A stretch of DNA of 37,851 bases from an uncultured Verrucomicrobiota bacterium (lineage in GTDB: Bacteria > Verrucomicrobiota > Verrucomicrobiia > Opitutales > Intestinicryptomonadaceae). Below the pieces are notes generated by a model. That model searched no databases. It saw only the letters and a program-made list of their open reading frames with translations, and had not been told where the DNA came from. Shown piece by piece: positions 7,440-17,811 of the stretch; the stretch's first letter is position 1; each line of letters opens with the position of its first letter. Position numbers and translations under genes: made by a program. Where the stretch lies: assembly GCA_949293415.1 (NCBI GenBank), contig CASFDK010000039.1, forward strand, positions 1-37,851, written 5' to 3'.

Positions 7440-8381
7440 ATGGGAAAAACAACAAAAATTTCCGTTTTGGCTGTGTGTGCCCTCGTTTTCGGGGCGACAC
7501 CCTCCTTTGCCGCCCCAGTAAAGGGCGAATACCTTTTCGACATCGCGGGATTCCCGATTACCAACTCGATGCTCACAACTTGGATTTTCACATTCGTGAT
7601 TATCGCGCTGTTCCGCCTTCTGATTGTCGGCGGCGCAAAGCTCGCCCCGAATTGGGGTCAGCAGATTATCGAGTCTTTCGTAGAAGGTCTGCGCTCGGTC
7701 TTCGAGCCGATAATGGGCGCAAAAGCCTTCAGGGGGGCGTTTCCCCTGTTGCTCGGCTTCTTTGCGTACATTCTGATTATGAACTGGAGCGGACTTCTAC
7801 CCGCGGTGGGTTCAATCGGCGAAGAGCAAATAGCAGCCGACGTGTCGCCCGCCGACGCGCCGAAATACATCGCCGAAGGGTTTAGGGCGGCCGAGGGCGA
7901 AGCGGGCGTTTTCGAAAAATTCGTGCCTTTCCTGCGTCCCGCAAATACCGACCTTAACACGACGCTCGCCCTTGCGATAATCTCGTTCGGCGCATGGATT
8001 TATTTTGTGGTCAAGAATGTCGGCGTGGGCGGTTTTATCAAAGACACGTTCGGCAACAAGGCGGACAAGAAGGACGTTGCGCTTCCGCTGTATCTTTCGC
8101 TGTTTTTCGTGTTTTTTGCGGTAGGGTGCATCGACGTAGTTTCGATAATAATGCGCCTGCTCTCGCTCTCGTTCCGACTTTTCGGGAACAATTTCGGGGG
8201 CGAGGCGTTGCTCGAGAGTATGCACCACTTGGCGATAGGCCTGCCGCGCTGGATTTCGTGGATTATTCCCATTCCGTTCTATCTTCTCGAAATGCTCATC
8301 GGTCTGATTCAGGCGTTCCTGTTCGCGCTGTTGACGGCGGTCTACATCGGGCTTTTGACGGGGCAGGAGGAACACGAATAG
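7440..8381 (+). CDS. atpB: F1Fo ATP synthase subunit a
   Basis: The 313-residue integral membrane subunit forms the half-channels of Fo. It carries a cleavable-looking signal segment (1-25, FAA-PV), five or six membrane helices, and the essential arginine in LSFRLFGNNFGGE (R246). PANTDLN (167-173) lies at the start of a helix as in other a subunits. A loop of about 45 residues between the second and third helix regions (123-167) is rich in Ala, Glu and Asp. It is the first gene of atpBEFHAGDC; no atpI or atpZ precedes it. The start ATG is at 7440, preceded by TAAGCGGAT rather than a standard Shine-Dalgarno. Confidence 0.96.
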   Translation: MGKTTKISVLAVCALVFGATPSFAAPVKGEYLFDIAGFPITNSMLTTWIFTFVIIALFRLLIVGGAKLAPNWGQQIIESFVEGLRSVFEPIMGAKAFRGAFPLLLGFFAYILIMNWSGLLPAVGSIGEEQIAADVSPADAPKYIAEGFRAAEGEAGVFEKFVPFLRPANTDLNTTLALAIISFGAWIYFVVKNVGVGGFIKDTFGNKADKKDVALPLYLSLFFVFFAVGCIDVVSIIMRLLSLSFRLFGNNFGGEALLESMHHLAIGLPRWISWIIPIPFYLLEMLIGLIQAFLFALLTAVYIGLLTGQEEHE

Positions 8382-8423
8382 AAAAAATTTCATAAACCAA
8401 AACATCAACAAAAGAAAAAGAAA

Positions 8424-8654
8424 ATGATCAACATATTGGCAGATGCGGTAAATCAAATGGGTTCCATCAGCGGCAGCGTACAGGGTGGGCTCGGTTGCTT
8501 GGGCGCAGCTCTGGGCGTGGGACTTGTCGGTATGAAGGCGGTCGAATCGGTGGGGCGCAACCCCGGCGCGTTCGGCAAGATTATGGTTATGGGCATTCTC
8601 GGAATGGCTCTGGCGGAAGCTGTCGCGTTCTACTCACTCTTCCTCGGCAAATAA
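8424..8654 (+). CDS. atpE: F1Fo ATP synthase subunit c
   Basis: A 76-residue helical hairpin with glycine-rich first helix, the polar loop ESVGRNPGAFGK (41-52) and the ion-binding glutamate E65 in GMALAEAVAFYSL. In Na+-dependent c rings such as that of Ilyobacter, a Gln in helix 1 and Ser/Thr directly after the Glu bind sodium. Here the corresponding positions are Val and Ala-Val, which favours proton coupling (inference). The 42-nt gap after atpB ends in an A-rich leader (ACATCAACAAAAGAAAAAGAAA) with no Shine-Dalgarno, which may help raise translation of this multi-copy subunit. Confidence 0.96.
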   Translation: MINILADAVNQMGSISGSVQGGLGCLGAALGVGLVGMKAVESVGRNPGAFGKIMVMGILGMALAEAVAFYSLFLGK

Positions 8655-8669
8655 TAGGGGTTTTCCGAT

Positions 8670-9200
8670 ATGTCTGCAATATTTGCGGCAGGCGGGAATC
8701 CGCTCGACTTTCTTACGCAGTTCGGCGTTGAATGGCAGCTGCTTGTAAGTCAGGGAGTGTCGTTTGCTATTGTTGCGGCGGCGTTGTACAGGTTTGTCTT
8801 CAAGCCCGTAATCGCAGCCTCTGACGAGCGCAAGCGCAGGATAGAGCAGGGGCTTAAGGACGCCGAAGAAGCAAAAATAAAGCTCGACCGCGCCCGCGAG
8901 GAAGCCGACAAGCTTACGGCTCAAGCGACGGGCGAGGCGGCGAAAATCCTCAAATCGGCGCGCGACGACGCAAAGGAAACCGTCGAGCGCGCTGCGCGCG
9001 AAGCGTCCGCAAAGGCCGCGGAAATCCGCGAACGCAACGACGAACAACTCGAGCGAGACAAGCTGCGGATGAAGGAGGAGCTTAAGGGCGAACTTTCGGA
9101 ACTCGTGGCGCGCGCGGCGGAATCGGTCGTGGGCAAAGTCCTGACCGACGCACAGCGCGGCGAGCTTGCGGACATCGCCTCAAGGGAGCTGAAGAAGTAG
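8670..9200 (+). CDS. atpF: F1Fo ATP synthase subunit b
   Basis: The 176-residue stator subunit has one membrane helix near residues 22-42 (LLVSQGVSFAIVAAALYRFV) after a short N-terminus. A long, charged, Ala/Glu/Lys-rich coiled coil runs from about 50 to 140. The C-terminal ELVARAAESVVGKVLTDAQRGELAD is the delta-binding end. Length and order are typical. It starts 15 bp after atpE and its stop is followed after one base by the GTG start of atpH, indicating translational coupling. Confidence 0.95.
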   Translation: MSAIFAAGGNPLDFLTQFGVEWQLLVSQGVSFAIVAAALYRFVFKPVIAASDERKRRIEQGLKDAEEAKIKLDRAREEADKLTAQATGEAAKILKSARDDAKETVERAAREASAKAAEIRERNDEQLERDKLRMKEELKGELSELVARAAESVVGKVLTDAQRGELADIASRELKK

Positions 9201-9201
9201 G

Positions 9202-9603
9202 GTGAAGACTCGCGAACTTGCAAAAATCCTCGCCGAAGAATCGCTCGACAAAAACGGGGCGGTCGATTCGGCGCGCGTATCCGCCGTGTGCGAATACGTC
9301 GAGGCAAACGTGCCCGAACACGCAAAAATCCCGCTTCTGCGCGGATATATGCGCCTGCTCAAGCCGCTTCTCAAACGCGGCGAAGTGCTTGTGGAATCGT
9401 CGGGCAAACTTTCGGAGCGCTCTCTTGCCGACATCGAAAAATTCGTTTCGGAGGCGACGGGCAGGCGGGTTCTCAAGTTGCGCGAAATCGAAAACAAAAA
9501 GCTCCTCGGCGGAGTCAAAATAACGTGCGGCGACGACATTTGGGAACGCTCGGCAGCGTCCGCGCTCGAATCGCTCCGCGCCAAAACGAACAACAATTTT
9601 TAA
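9202..9603 (+). CDS. atpH: F1Fo ATP synthase subunit delta, short form
   Basis: A 133-residue protein starting with GTG at 9202, one base after the atpF stop. The C-terminal part matches delta/[29 protein letters not shown] (about 101-125) corresponds to the usual LxGGxxIxxGDxxxDxSxxxxLxxL motif. Most bacterial delta subunits are about 175-185 residues, so the N-terminal helical domain that clamps the alpha subunits is reduced. No frameshift is evident and the preceding frame belongs to atpF, so the shortness looks genuine. Position between atpF and atpA supports the call. Confidence 0.85.
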   Translation: MKTRELAKILAEESLDKNGAVDSARVSAVCEYVEANVPEHAKIPLLRGYMRLLKPLLKRGEVLVESSGKLSERSLADIEKFVSEATGRRVLKLREIENKKLLGGVKITCGDDIWERSAASALESLRAKTNNNF

Positions 9604-9608
9604 GACAG

Positions 9609-11141
9609 ATGGACGAAATACTCAACCAGATAAGTTCGCGTATCGAAAAAATCGAAAGCCGCAACCGCAAGGAAAACGTCGGCAAAATCATCGCGCTCGC
9701 AGACGGCGTTGCGCGTCTCGACGGCTTGAGCGAGGCAATGTACAACGAAATGATAGGCTTCAAGAACGGTATTTTCGGCATCGCGCTGAACCTCGGCGAA
9801 GACGAAGTCGGCTGCGTTCTGCTCGGCGACGTTTCGGGGCTTAACGAAGGCGACGAAGGTCATACGACGGGCAAACTGCTCAGCGTCCCCGTGGGCAAAG
9901 AGCTGCTCGGCAGGGTTGTCGACGTTCTCGGAAGACCGATAGACGGCAAGGGCGAAATTGCTGCGGGGGAATTTTATCCCGTCGAAAAAATCGCCCCCGG
10001 AATTCTCCCGCGAAAGTCGGTCAACCAACCGCTCCAGACGGGCATTTTGGAAGTCGACGCAATGATTCCCGTAGGCCGCGGACAGCGCGAGCTTATCATC
10101 GGCGACCGTTGCACGGGCAAGACCTCCATAGCCCTCGATACAATCATAAATCAGGCGCGAATCAACAGGGAGGGGCTCGCCTCTGGCAACAAATCCTTCC
10201 GCCCCGTGTATTCGATTTACGTGGCGATAGGACAGAAAAACGCAAATATCGCCCGCACGATACAGCTTCTGGAAAAGCACGGCGCGATGGAATATACGAT
10301 TATCGTCGCCGCAAGCGCGTCGGAAAACGCGGCAAATCTTTATATCGCCCCGTACGCGGGCTGCGCGATGGGCGAATGGTTTATGCAAAACGGCATGGAC
10401 GCGCTCGTGGTTTACGACGACCTTTCGAAGCACGCGGCGGCGTACCGCCAAGTTTCGCTGCTCCTCAAAAGACCATCGGGACGCGAAGCGTACCCCGGCG
10501 ACGTTTTCTATCTGCACTCGAGACTTCTCGAACGTTCGGCGCGTCTTAACGAGCAGAACGGCAACGGCTCGCTCACGGCTCTTCCCATCATAGAAACGCA
10601 GCAGGGCGACGTCAGCGCGTACATTCCCACCAACGTAATTTCGATTACCGACGGGCAGATATTTCTCGAAACAGACCTTTTCAATCAGGGCGTGCGCCCC
10701 GCGATTTCGGTCGGTATTTCGGTCTCGCGCGTGGGTTCTTCGGCGCAGATGAAGGCGTTCAAACAGGTCGCCGGCAAGCTCAAGGGCGAATATGCGCAAT
10801 ACAAGGAACTTGCGGCGTTCGCGCAGTTCGGCTCCGACCTCGACGCAAAGACAAAATCAATCATCGACAAGGGCGACAGACTCGTCGAAATCCTCAAGCA
10901 GAACAACAACGCCCCCAAGCCCGTCGAAATCGAAATCGCGATTTTGTGGGCTTTGCAAAACGGATATTTCGATTCAATCGACGTAAAGAAAGTTTCGGAA
11001 GCCGAAAAGAGTCTCGAAAGCTACGCGTCAACGCGCGGAAAACCGACCGTCGAAAAAATCCTCAAGGATGGGAAAATATCCGACGAGCTGGCGGCGGAAC
11101 TCAAGTCGATGTGCGAACAGTGGCGCAAAACTTTCGCCTAA
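9609..11141 (+). CDS. atpA: F1Fo ATP synthase subunit alpha
   Basis: The 510-residue regulatory nucleotide-binding subunit of F1. It has an N-terminal delta-contact helix ([15 protein letters not shown]), a beta-barrel domain, the P-loop GDRCTGKT, the VYVAIGQK region and the signature [17 protein letters not shown]. Most alpha subunits read GDRQTGKT, so Gln is replaced by Cys here. The open frame extends much further upstream, but that part overlaps atpH in another frame; the ATG at 9609, five bases after the atpH stop, gives the usual N-terminus. It is followed by atpG after 9 bp. Confidence 0.97.
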   Translation: MDEILNQISSRIEKIESRNRKENVGKIIALADGVARLDGLSEAMYNEMIGFKNGIFGIALNLGEDEVGCVLLGDVSGLNEGDEGHTTGKLLSVPVGKELLGRVVDVLGRPIDGKGEIAAGEFYPVEKIAPGILPRKSVNQPLQTGILEVDAMIPVGRGQRELIIGDRCTGKTSIALDTIINQARINREGLASGNKSFRPVYSIYVAIGQKNANIARTIQLLEKHGAMEYTIIVAASASENAANLYIAPYAGCAMGEWFMQNGMDALVVYDDLSKHAAAYRQVSLLLKRPSGREAYPGDVFYLHSRLLERSARLNEQNGNGSLTALPIIETQQGDVSAYIPTNVISITDGQIFLETDLFNQGVRPAISVGISVSRVGSSAQMKAFKQVAGKLKGEYAQYKELAAFAQFGSDLDAKTKSIIDKGDRLVEILKQNNNAPKPVEIEIAILWALQNGYFDSIDVKKVSEAEKSLESYASTRGKPTVEKILKDGKISDELAAELKSMCEQWRKTFA

Positions 11142-11150
11142 GGAAATCCG

Positions 11151-13482
<2,332 letters not shown>

Positions 13483-13484
13483 TT

Positions 13485-13901
13485 ATGCCGCTATCGCTCG
13501 AGATTGTAACCCCCGACGGAGTCGCTTGGAAGAACGACGACGTTCAGTCGGTTACCCTGCCGACAACGAGCGGGGAAATCGAAGTTCTGGCGGGGCACAT
13601 TCCGCTCATTACAATACTGAGCGAAGGCGCGGTGGGCGTTGTCGTGAACGGACACGAAAACGACATTGCCATTGACCGCGGTTATGCGCGCGTCATCGGC
13701 GACGTTGTTTCGGTTCTGACGGAGGCTGCCGTGAACGTCGAAAACATCGACATGCGCGACATCGAAGAGGCTAAAGCCAACGCCCAAAAGGCAATCGAGG
13801 AAGCCAGGAAAAACAGGATTTCCGACGAAGAAATGGAAAGGCTCGAAGCCGTATTCCGTTTCTCCGTTGCCCAACTCTTGGCGAAGGGAAAAAAGAAATA
13901 G
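13485..13901 (+). CDS. atpC: F1Fo ATP synthase subunit epsilon
   Basis: The 138-residue subunit has the N-terminal beta-sandwich typical of epsilon (LSLEIVTPDGVAWKNDDVQSVTLPTTSGEIEVLAGHIPLIT) and a C-terminal helical hairpin rich in Ala, Glu, Lys and Arg (about 90-138), the element that can inhibit ATP hydrolysis. It begins 2 bp after the atpD stop, closing the operon. A strong bidirectional terminator follows. Confidence 0.95.
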   Translation: MPLSLEIVTPDGVAWKNDDVQSVTLPTTSGEIEVLAGHIPLITILSEGAVGVVVNGHENDIAIDRGYARVIGDVVSVLTEAAVNVENIDMRDIEEAKANAQKAIEEARKNRISDEEMERLEAVFRFSVAQLLAKGKKK

Positions 13902-13928
13902 GTATGTTTCCCCGACAATTCCCCGCAC

Positions 13929-13963
13929 AAAAAAAAGAGTTTCGGTTTCGAAACTCTTTTTTT
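13929..13963. terminator. Bidirectional terminator between atpC and the convergent secreted-protein gene
   Basis: A 14-bp perfect stem (AAAAAAGAGTTTCG at 13931-13944 with CGAAACTCTTTTTT at 13949-13962) and a GTTT loop. T tracts exist on both strands, so it can stop the atp operon and the minus-strand gene that ends at 13982. Confidence 0.92.
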
Positions 13964-13981
13964 GCGGTTTGACCGCTACGA

Positions 13982-14908
13982 TTATTTGATTTCCAAAATC
14001 AAATCGTTGGGTGTTTTGGAATCTCTACCGAAGCCGCCCATATAGAGCTTTGCGTTGCGCTTGCCGAGCTTGACGGTATCGCCCAAATTGTAGGCGTTAC
14101 CGTTTAGAACCACGGAGCGGCAGTCTTTAAAACCCGACTTTTTATCCTGAAATTCCGCAAGGCAGTATTTGCCCGGCTTTACCTTGTCGGAAACCTCAAC
14201 CTCAAGATCGCATTTTTCGAACTGCGCATTTCTCTGGAAGAATATGCGCGGAAGTTTTCCGTTGTTTTCCTTGAAGCTGAATTTGAAAAACCATTGGTCG
14301 TTCTGGTCCACGAAAATGGAGTCGATTACCGCGCCGCCGCCGAAACTCAGTTCGCTTGCGCCCTCCGCTCGGATTTCAACGCCCGCGCGCACGGTATTTT
14401 TTATAATCGGGTTTGCGGGAACGGTGCAGATTAAATCGCCTTTCGAAACGAACTTGGAATCAACCACCGAGAACAACGCCTTGCCCGCGCTCGTAGCCAT
14501 ATGCCAGAACGTAATCTCGACGGGCCCGCCGACTTCCACTTGGCTCTTTTCCCAAATTTGGCGCGTTTCGCCGCCCGCAAATGCCGAAAGCGACAGGCTT
14601 ATTTTGCGTCTGGCTTTGAAATTTTTGCCTTTCGCCAAGCTCTTCGAGCCGTCGCCCGTATGAAAATGGGCTACTGTGTGGTTGCCGTCGATTTCAAAAT
14701 TCCATACTCCGGGGCGGACTGTAACGTCGTCGTTGGGTCCCGGTTTTCCGGGGAGCGGGTCGGTATCGAAATTTACATTGTTGCCCCAAACGCAATTCGA
14801 CCATTTTACGTTGCGGTCTTTTGCGGAATACTTTCCGGGGTAGAATTGCATCGAAAACGCGGCAGTGCTTGCCAAGAGCAGCGGAATAAAAAGCAGTGAT
14901 TTTTTCAT
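13982..14908 (-). CDS. Secreted protein of unknown function
   Basis: A 308-residue exported protein I do not recognise. Residues 1-19 form a signal peptide (MKKSLLFIPLLLASTAAFS). The mature part has tryptophan- and glycine-rich strands (VKWSNCVWGNNVNFDTD, LPGKPGPNDDVTVRPGVWNF) that resemble the opening of secreted beta-helix or lectin-like repeat proteins, and a beta-rich remainder. There is no PEP-CTERM tail, lipobox or obvious catalytic motif. The start ATG at 14908 is not preceded by a clear Shine-Dalgarno. Upstream on the minus strand TTGACT (14989-14984) could be a -35. It may be cotranscribed with the regulator gene 96 bp upstream, since no terminator is visible between them. Confidence 0.8.
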   Translation of the reverse strand: MKKSLLFIPLLLASTAAFSMQFYPGKYSAKDRNVKWSNCVWGNNVNFDTDPLPGKPGPNDDVTVRPGVWNFEIDGNHTVAHFHTGDGSKSLAKGKNFKARRKISLSLSAFAGGETRQIWEKSQVEVGGPVEITFWHMATSAGKALFSVVDSKFVSKGDLICTVPANPIIKNTVRAGVEIRAEGASELSFGGGAVIDSIFVDQNDQWFFKFSFKENNGKLPRIFFQRNAQFEKCDLEVEVSDKVKPGKYCLAEFQDKKSGFKDCRSVVLNGNAYNLGDTVKLGKRNAKLYMGGFGRDSKTPNDLILEIK

Positions 14909-15004
14909 ATCGATTTTTAGGGGGTTGTGCGGTCGTACTAAACCGCCTTTGTTGGGGGAATTTTCGCCACGCCGCTTATAAAAGTCAACAAATTTGTGGA
15001 GTGT

Positions 15005-15403
15005 CTACAAATCGCCTATGCGCGTTTTTGTAAAGTGCTCGAAAAAGCTTTTTGTAACCTCGCAGACAAGTCCTCCGAAGACGCACTTTTTTTTATCGCA
15101 CAGGGCGTTTTCGTATATGCATCCGTTGTCGAGCGGCGGCTTGCCGAAAAGCAGGTAGACATCCATAAGTTTGTGCTCTTTCTGTTGTTCCGTCAGAAAA
15201 AATCCGCCGTTGGGACCTTTCGACGCGCAGATTATCCCGCCCACGACAAGGCGTCGCAGCACTTTGGAAAGATGGTTTGCCGACATTCCCGTGCGCCGCG
15301 ATATTTCGCCCGCACTCATAGTTCCGCCGACGTTTACAAGCGTTTTGAGCGAATGCAAAGCCAACGATACCGATTCGGGAATATTTAGCAGTCTGCCGTC
15401 CAT
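15005..15403 (-). CDS. Rrf2 family transcriptional regulator, putative Fe-S sensor
   Basis: A 132-residue protein with the Rrf2 winged-helix layout: an N-terminal helix (IPESVSLALHSLKTL), the recognition region AGEISRRTGMSANHLSKVLRRL (31-52), and the wing with GPNGGFFL (63-70). Four cysteines lie in the C-terminal part (C95, C102, C107, C114; spacing x6, x4, x6), where IscR and NsrR hold three-Cys [2Fe-2S] or [4Fe-4S] ligands with different spacing. A redox, NO or Fe-S status sensor is a reasonable inference; the target is unknown. The gene lies downstream of the greA-like gene and its terminator, and upstream of a secreted-protein gene it might control or be cotranscribed with. Confidence 0.88.
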   Translation of the reverse strand: MDGRLLNIPESVSLALHSLKTLVNVGGTMSAGEISRRTGMSANHLSKVLRRLVVGGIICASKGPNGGFFLTEQQKEHKLMDVYLLFGKPPLDNGCIYENALCDKKKCVFGGLVCEVTKSFFEHFTKTRIGDL

Positions 15404-15451
15404 ATAAAAAAATATAGCGGTATTAAAGTACTATTATTTAAAATTGGAAAC

Positions 15452-15481
15452 AAAAAAAAACGCCGAATGTGCTTCGGCGTT
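15452..15481 (-). terminator. Rho-independent terminator of the greA-like gene
   Basis: Stem AACGCCGAA (15459-15467) / TTCGGCGTT (15473-15481) with a 5-nt loop; on the minus strand it is followed by nine T residues (A run at 15452-15460). It lies 20 bp beyond the stop codon. Confidence 0.92.
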
Positions 15482-15500
15482 CTTTGAAAGTTTATTGAAA

Positions 15501-17531
15501 CTACTTTTGGTCGATGTAGCGGGAAATCTTTTCGATTGTCCACTTCGTGATGTGGCCGTTGATGTTCGTCTCGACCGTTTCGCCTTCCTTGTGGTCGATA
15601 AGAGCCTGAGCCAAAGGAGTTTGATACGAGAAAATATTCTTTTCCGTATCGCTGTCCCACGCACCCATAATCGAGCAGGTGAGCTTTTCGCCCTTGTCGG
15701 ACTTGAGGGAAACAATCGAACCGATACCGACCTTGTCCGAGGGAGTCGAATTGAAATCGAACACTGCCGCGCTCGAAATGTCGCGTTCGAGTTGTGCGCG
15801 GCGTGCGCAGAGCAGTTCGTCGTGTTCGCGAGCCATTTTGTATTCCGAGTTTTCGCGCAAGTCGCCCAGTTCGCGGGCGGCCTCGATTGCGATTTTGCTT
15901 GCGGGCAGTTGGTTCTTGACGATGTCTTCCAACTCTTCGCGGCGTGCCGCCAAGCTCCATTCGGAAACCATAAGGCGTTGTTCCTTTGTGTCCGACTTCG
16001 ATGCGACGAGCGATTGTACTTCGGGGAATTTCTTGATGAAACGCGCCAAAATCGACTTCTTCGTGAGATCTTCGAAGCCCTGATTGAGCAACAAAGTCTG
16101 CGCAAGGTCGCGCGCGGTTTCGGATGTTGACTTGTCGAGCAGGTCGCCGACGAGTTCCCTGTCTACGTCGAGCTCTTCGGCGAGCGGTATCTTCGCAGTC
16201 GTAACGATTGTCTCGCGCTGGAGGGCGCAATCGTCGACCGCCGCAAGAAGCGCGCTGAAGAGGTCTTCGCCGATGAGGTCCTTGAGCATGTCGGCGTATT
16301 TTGCGTCGTTGCGGTTCTTTACAATCCACAAAATAACGGGACCGTGCAGCGTCTGTTCCGAAAGCCACTTTTCAAGATATTCCTTGATGAGTTTGCGCGA
16401 CGTTCCGCGACCGTCGTCTGCTATTTCGGCGTTCTTTACATAGTGCGATTTTTTGGAAACGTCCCACGACAGGAGGAAGTCTATGCATTCCTTTGTCAGA
16501 CGGCCGTCGCTGTATTTGAGCAGGTCGAGGATGCGTTCGCGCCAGTCGTTTGTATAGATGCGCGTGAGCAGGTCGAGGAACCTTTCGATATACGATGTAG
16601 GAAGGTTCTTCGCCAGATTGTTAAGACCGTCTTTCGGGTCTTTCGAAACCGCCTTGAGGACAATCTGTTTGCTCTGCGGCGCGATTTCGTCGACCTTGGC
16701 TTCGTCGCCTTCGTAAAGGTAGCGGATGAGGTTGTTTCTTACCCAAATGCCGTGCAGACAGTCTGCGTCGTTGAGGGTCTTGGAGCTGTCCATAGCCTTC
16801 TTGATGGCTTCCGTAAGCTCTTCCTTTATTTTTTCGAGCGAAGACTTGATTTCCTCCACGCCTTCGTTCGTCGCGGTTTTGTAGAGTTTTTCCGCAAGAA
16901 GAATCTTTTTCTTGGGCTCGCGGTTGAGGAAGTATTCGCGCAGAACTTCCTGTTCGGGCTTCATAGCCTCGGTTTCTTCGCGGAGCGCATAGGAGTCGTT
17001 CTTTGTTTTCGGGCAGGCTACGCAGGGATCGCGGAAAAGTGCCTCCTTTGTTCTGTTCCACCAAGCGCGGTAGCGTTTTTCCGCGTCCTTGTTTGCCTTT
17101 TCGAATTCCTTTTCGGGAAGGTTGTGGACGTTGAACGGATTGTAGCCGAAAAGCTGCTTGAAGACCCTTTCAAGCTCTATCTGGCTTGCCGACTGGTCGG
17201 GCTTTGAGGCTATGTATTTTACGACGAACTTGTCGCCGTCTTTCATTTCCTCTTCGAGCGCGGCTTTGTCGGTGCGGTAGCGAACCAAAAGGTTGTCGGG
17301 TTGGAGGATTTCGAGCTTGTCTACGCAGAACGCCGGATCCATTGCGTGGTTGGGCTTTCCCTCGAAATCGATGATAAGTCTGTTCGCGGCGGCATCGTAC
17401 GATTTGATTTGCCCGAAGCCCCAGCTTCCGTGTAGGCAATATGCGCCGTCTTTCATAGCTTCGAGAGCTTCGCGTTTGTTGCGCAGCTTCGGATTTTTTG
17501 TAACAAGCTTTTCGATGGATTCTGGATTCAT
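15501..17531 (-). CDS. greA: Long GreA/GreB-type transcript cleavage factor with N-terminal extension
   Basis: A 676-residue protein whose last 160 residues are a complete Gre factor. The coiled coil begins near 520 and includes GDLRENSEY (556-564) with the acidic tip residues D557 and E560 that project into the RNA polymerase secondary channel. The FKBP-like domain follows (VGIGSIVSLKSDKGEKL to ISRYIDQK). Ordinary GreA is about 158 residues. The 500-residue N-terminal extension has a conserved-looking module HGSWGFGQIKSYD near 34-46, reminiscent of a CarD/Tudor-like RNA polymerase-binding fold, and then mostly alpha-helical sequence. Chlamydial GreA has similar size and plan, so this is a PVC trait. 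The gene is monocistronic; a minus-strand TTGACA (17664-17659) may be its -35. Function of the extension is unknown. Confidence 0.92.
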   Translation of the reverse strand: MNPESIEKLVTKNPKLRNKREALEAMKDGAYCLHGSWGFGQIKSYDAAANRLIIDFEGKPNHAMDPAFCVDKLEILQPDNLLVRYRTDKAALEEEMKDGDKFVVKYIASKPDQSASQIELERVFKQLFGYNPFNVHNLPEKEFEKANKDAEKRYRAWWNRTKEALFRDPCVACPKTKNDSYALREETEAMKPEQEVLREYFLNREPKKKILLAEKLYKTATNEGVEEIKSSLEKIKEELTEAIKKAMDSSKTLNDADCLHGIWVRNNLIRYLYEGDEAKVDEIAPQSKQIVLKAVSKDPKDGLNNLAKNLPTSYIERFLDLLTRIYTNDWRERILDLLKYSDGRLTKECIDFLLSWDVSKKSHYVKNAEIADDGRGTSRKLIKEYLEKWLSEQTLHGPVILWIVKNRNDAKYADMLKDLIGEDLFSALLAAVDDCALQRETIVTTAKIPLAEELDVDRELVGDLLDKSTSETARDLAQTLLLNQGFEDLTKKSILARFIKKFPEVQSLVASKSDTKEQRLMVSEWSLAARREELEDIVKNQLPASKIAIEAARELGDLRENSEYKMAREHDELLCARRAQLERDISSAAVFDFNSTPSDKVGIGSIVSLKSDKGEKLTCSIMGAWDSDTEKNIFSYQTPLAQALIDHKEGETVETNINGHITKWTIEKISRYIDQK

Positions 17532-17717
17532 ATATTTCTTCTTTTTACCGCGGAGGCGGCGGCTCCGACATTCTATGCGCCGAGGGGCGCGCGGAAAAAA
17601 AACCGTGCCTTGCGATTCATTTACATATACCCATACAATGTGGGCGTTAAATCGGGTTTGTCAAATTTTTCTTTTTCCCTTTTTTGTTAGTAAGTTGCGG
17701 TTTTTTTAATCTATTTC

Positions 17718-17745
17718 TTGACATTTTTTTAGAACAAAATATCCT
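17718..17745 (+). promoter_or_regulatory. Putative promoter of rsmB
   Basis: TTGACA (17718-17723), 16-bp spacer, TATCCT (17740-17745). The predicted leader to the ATG at 17812 is about 60 nt. The 17532-17811 space between greA and rsmB is divergent and contains only promoters as far as I can see. Confidence 0.6.
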
Positions 17746-17811
17746 GCGCCCGAGTAAAATTCCCGCCTAAATATCTGTCAATTTTTCAATACGCCGTATA
17801 TTTCCGTCAAA

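Noticed and set aside
9600..10799. 399-residue minus-strand frame opposite atpA
   Set aside because: Shadow of a highly conserved gene in GC-rich codons.
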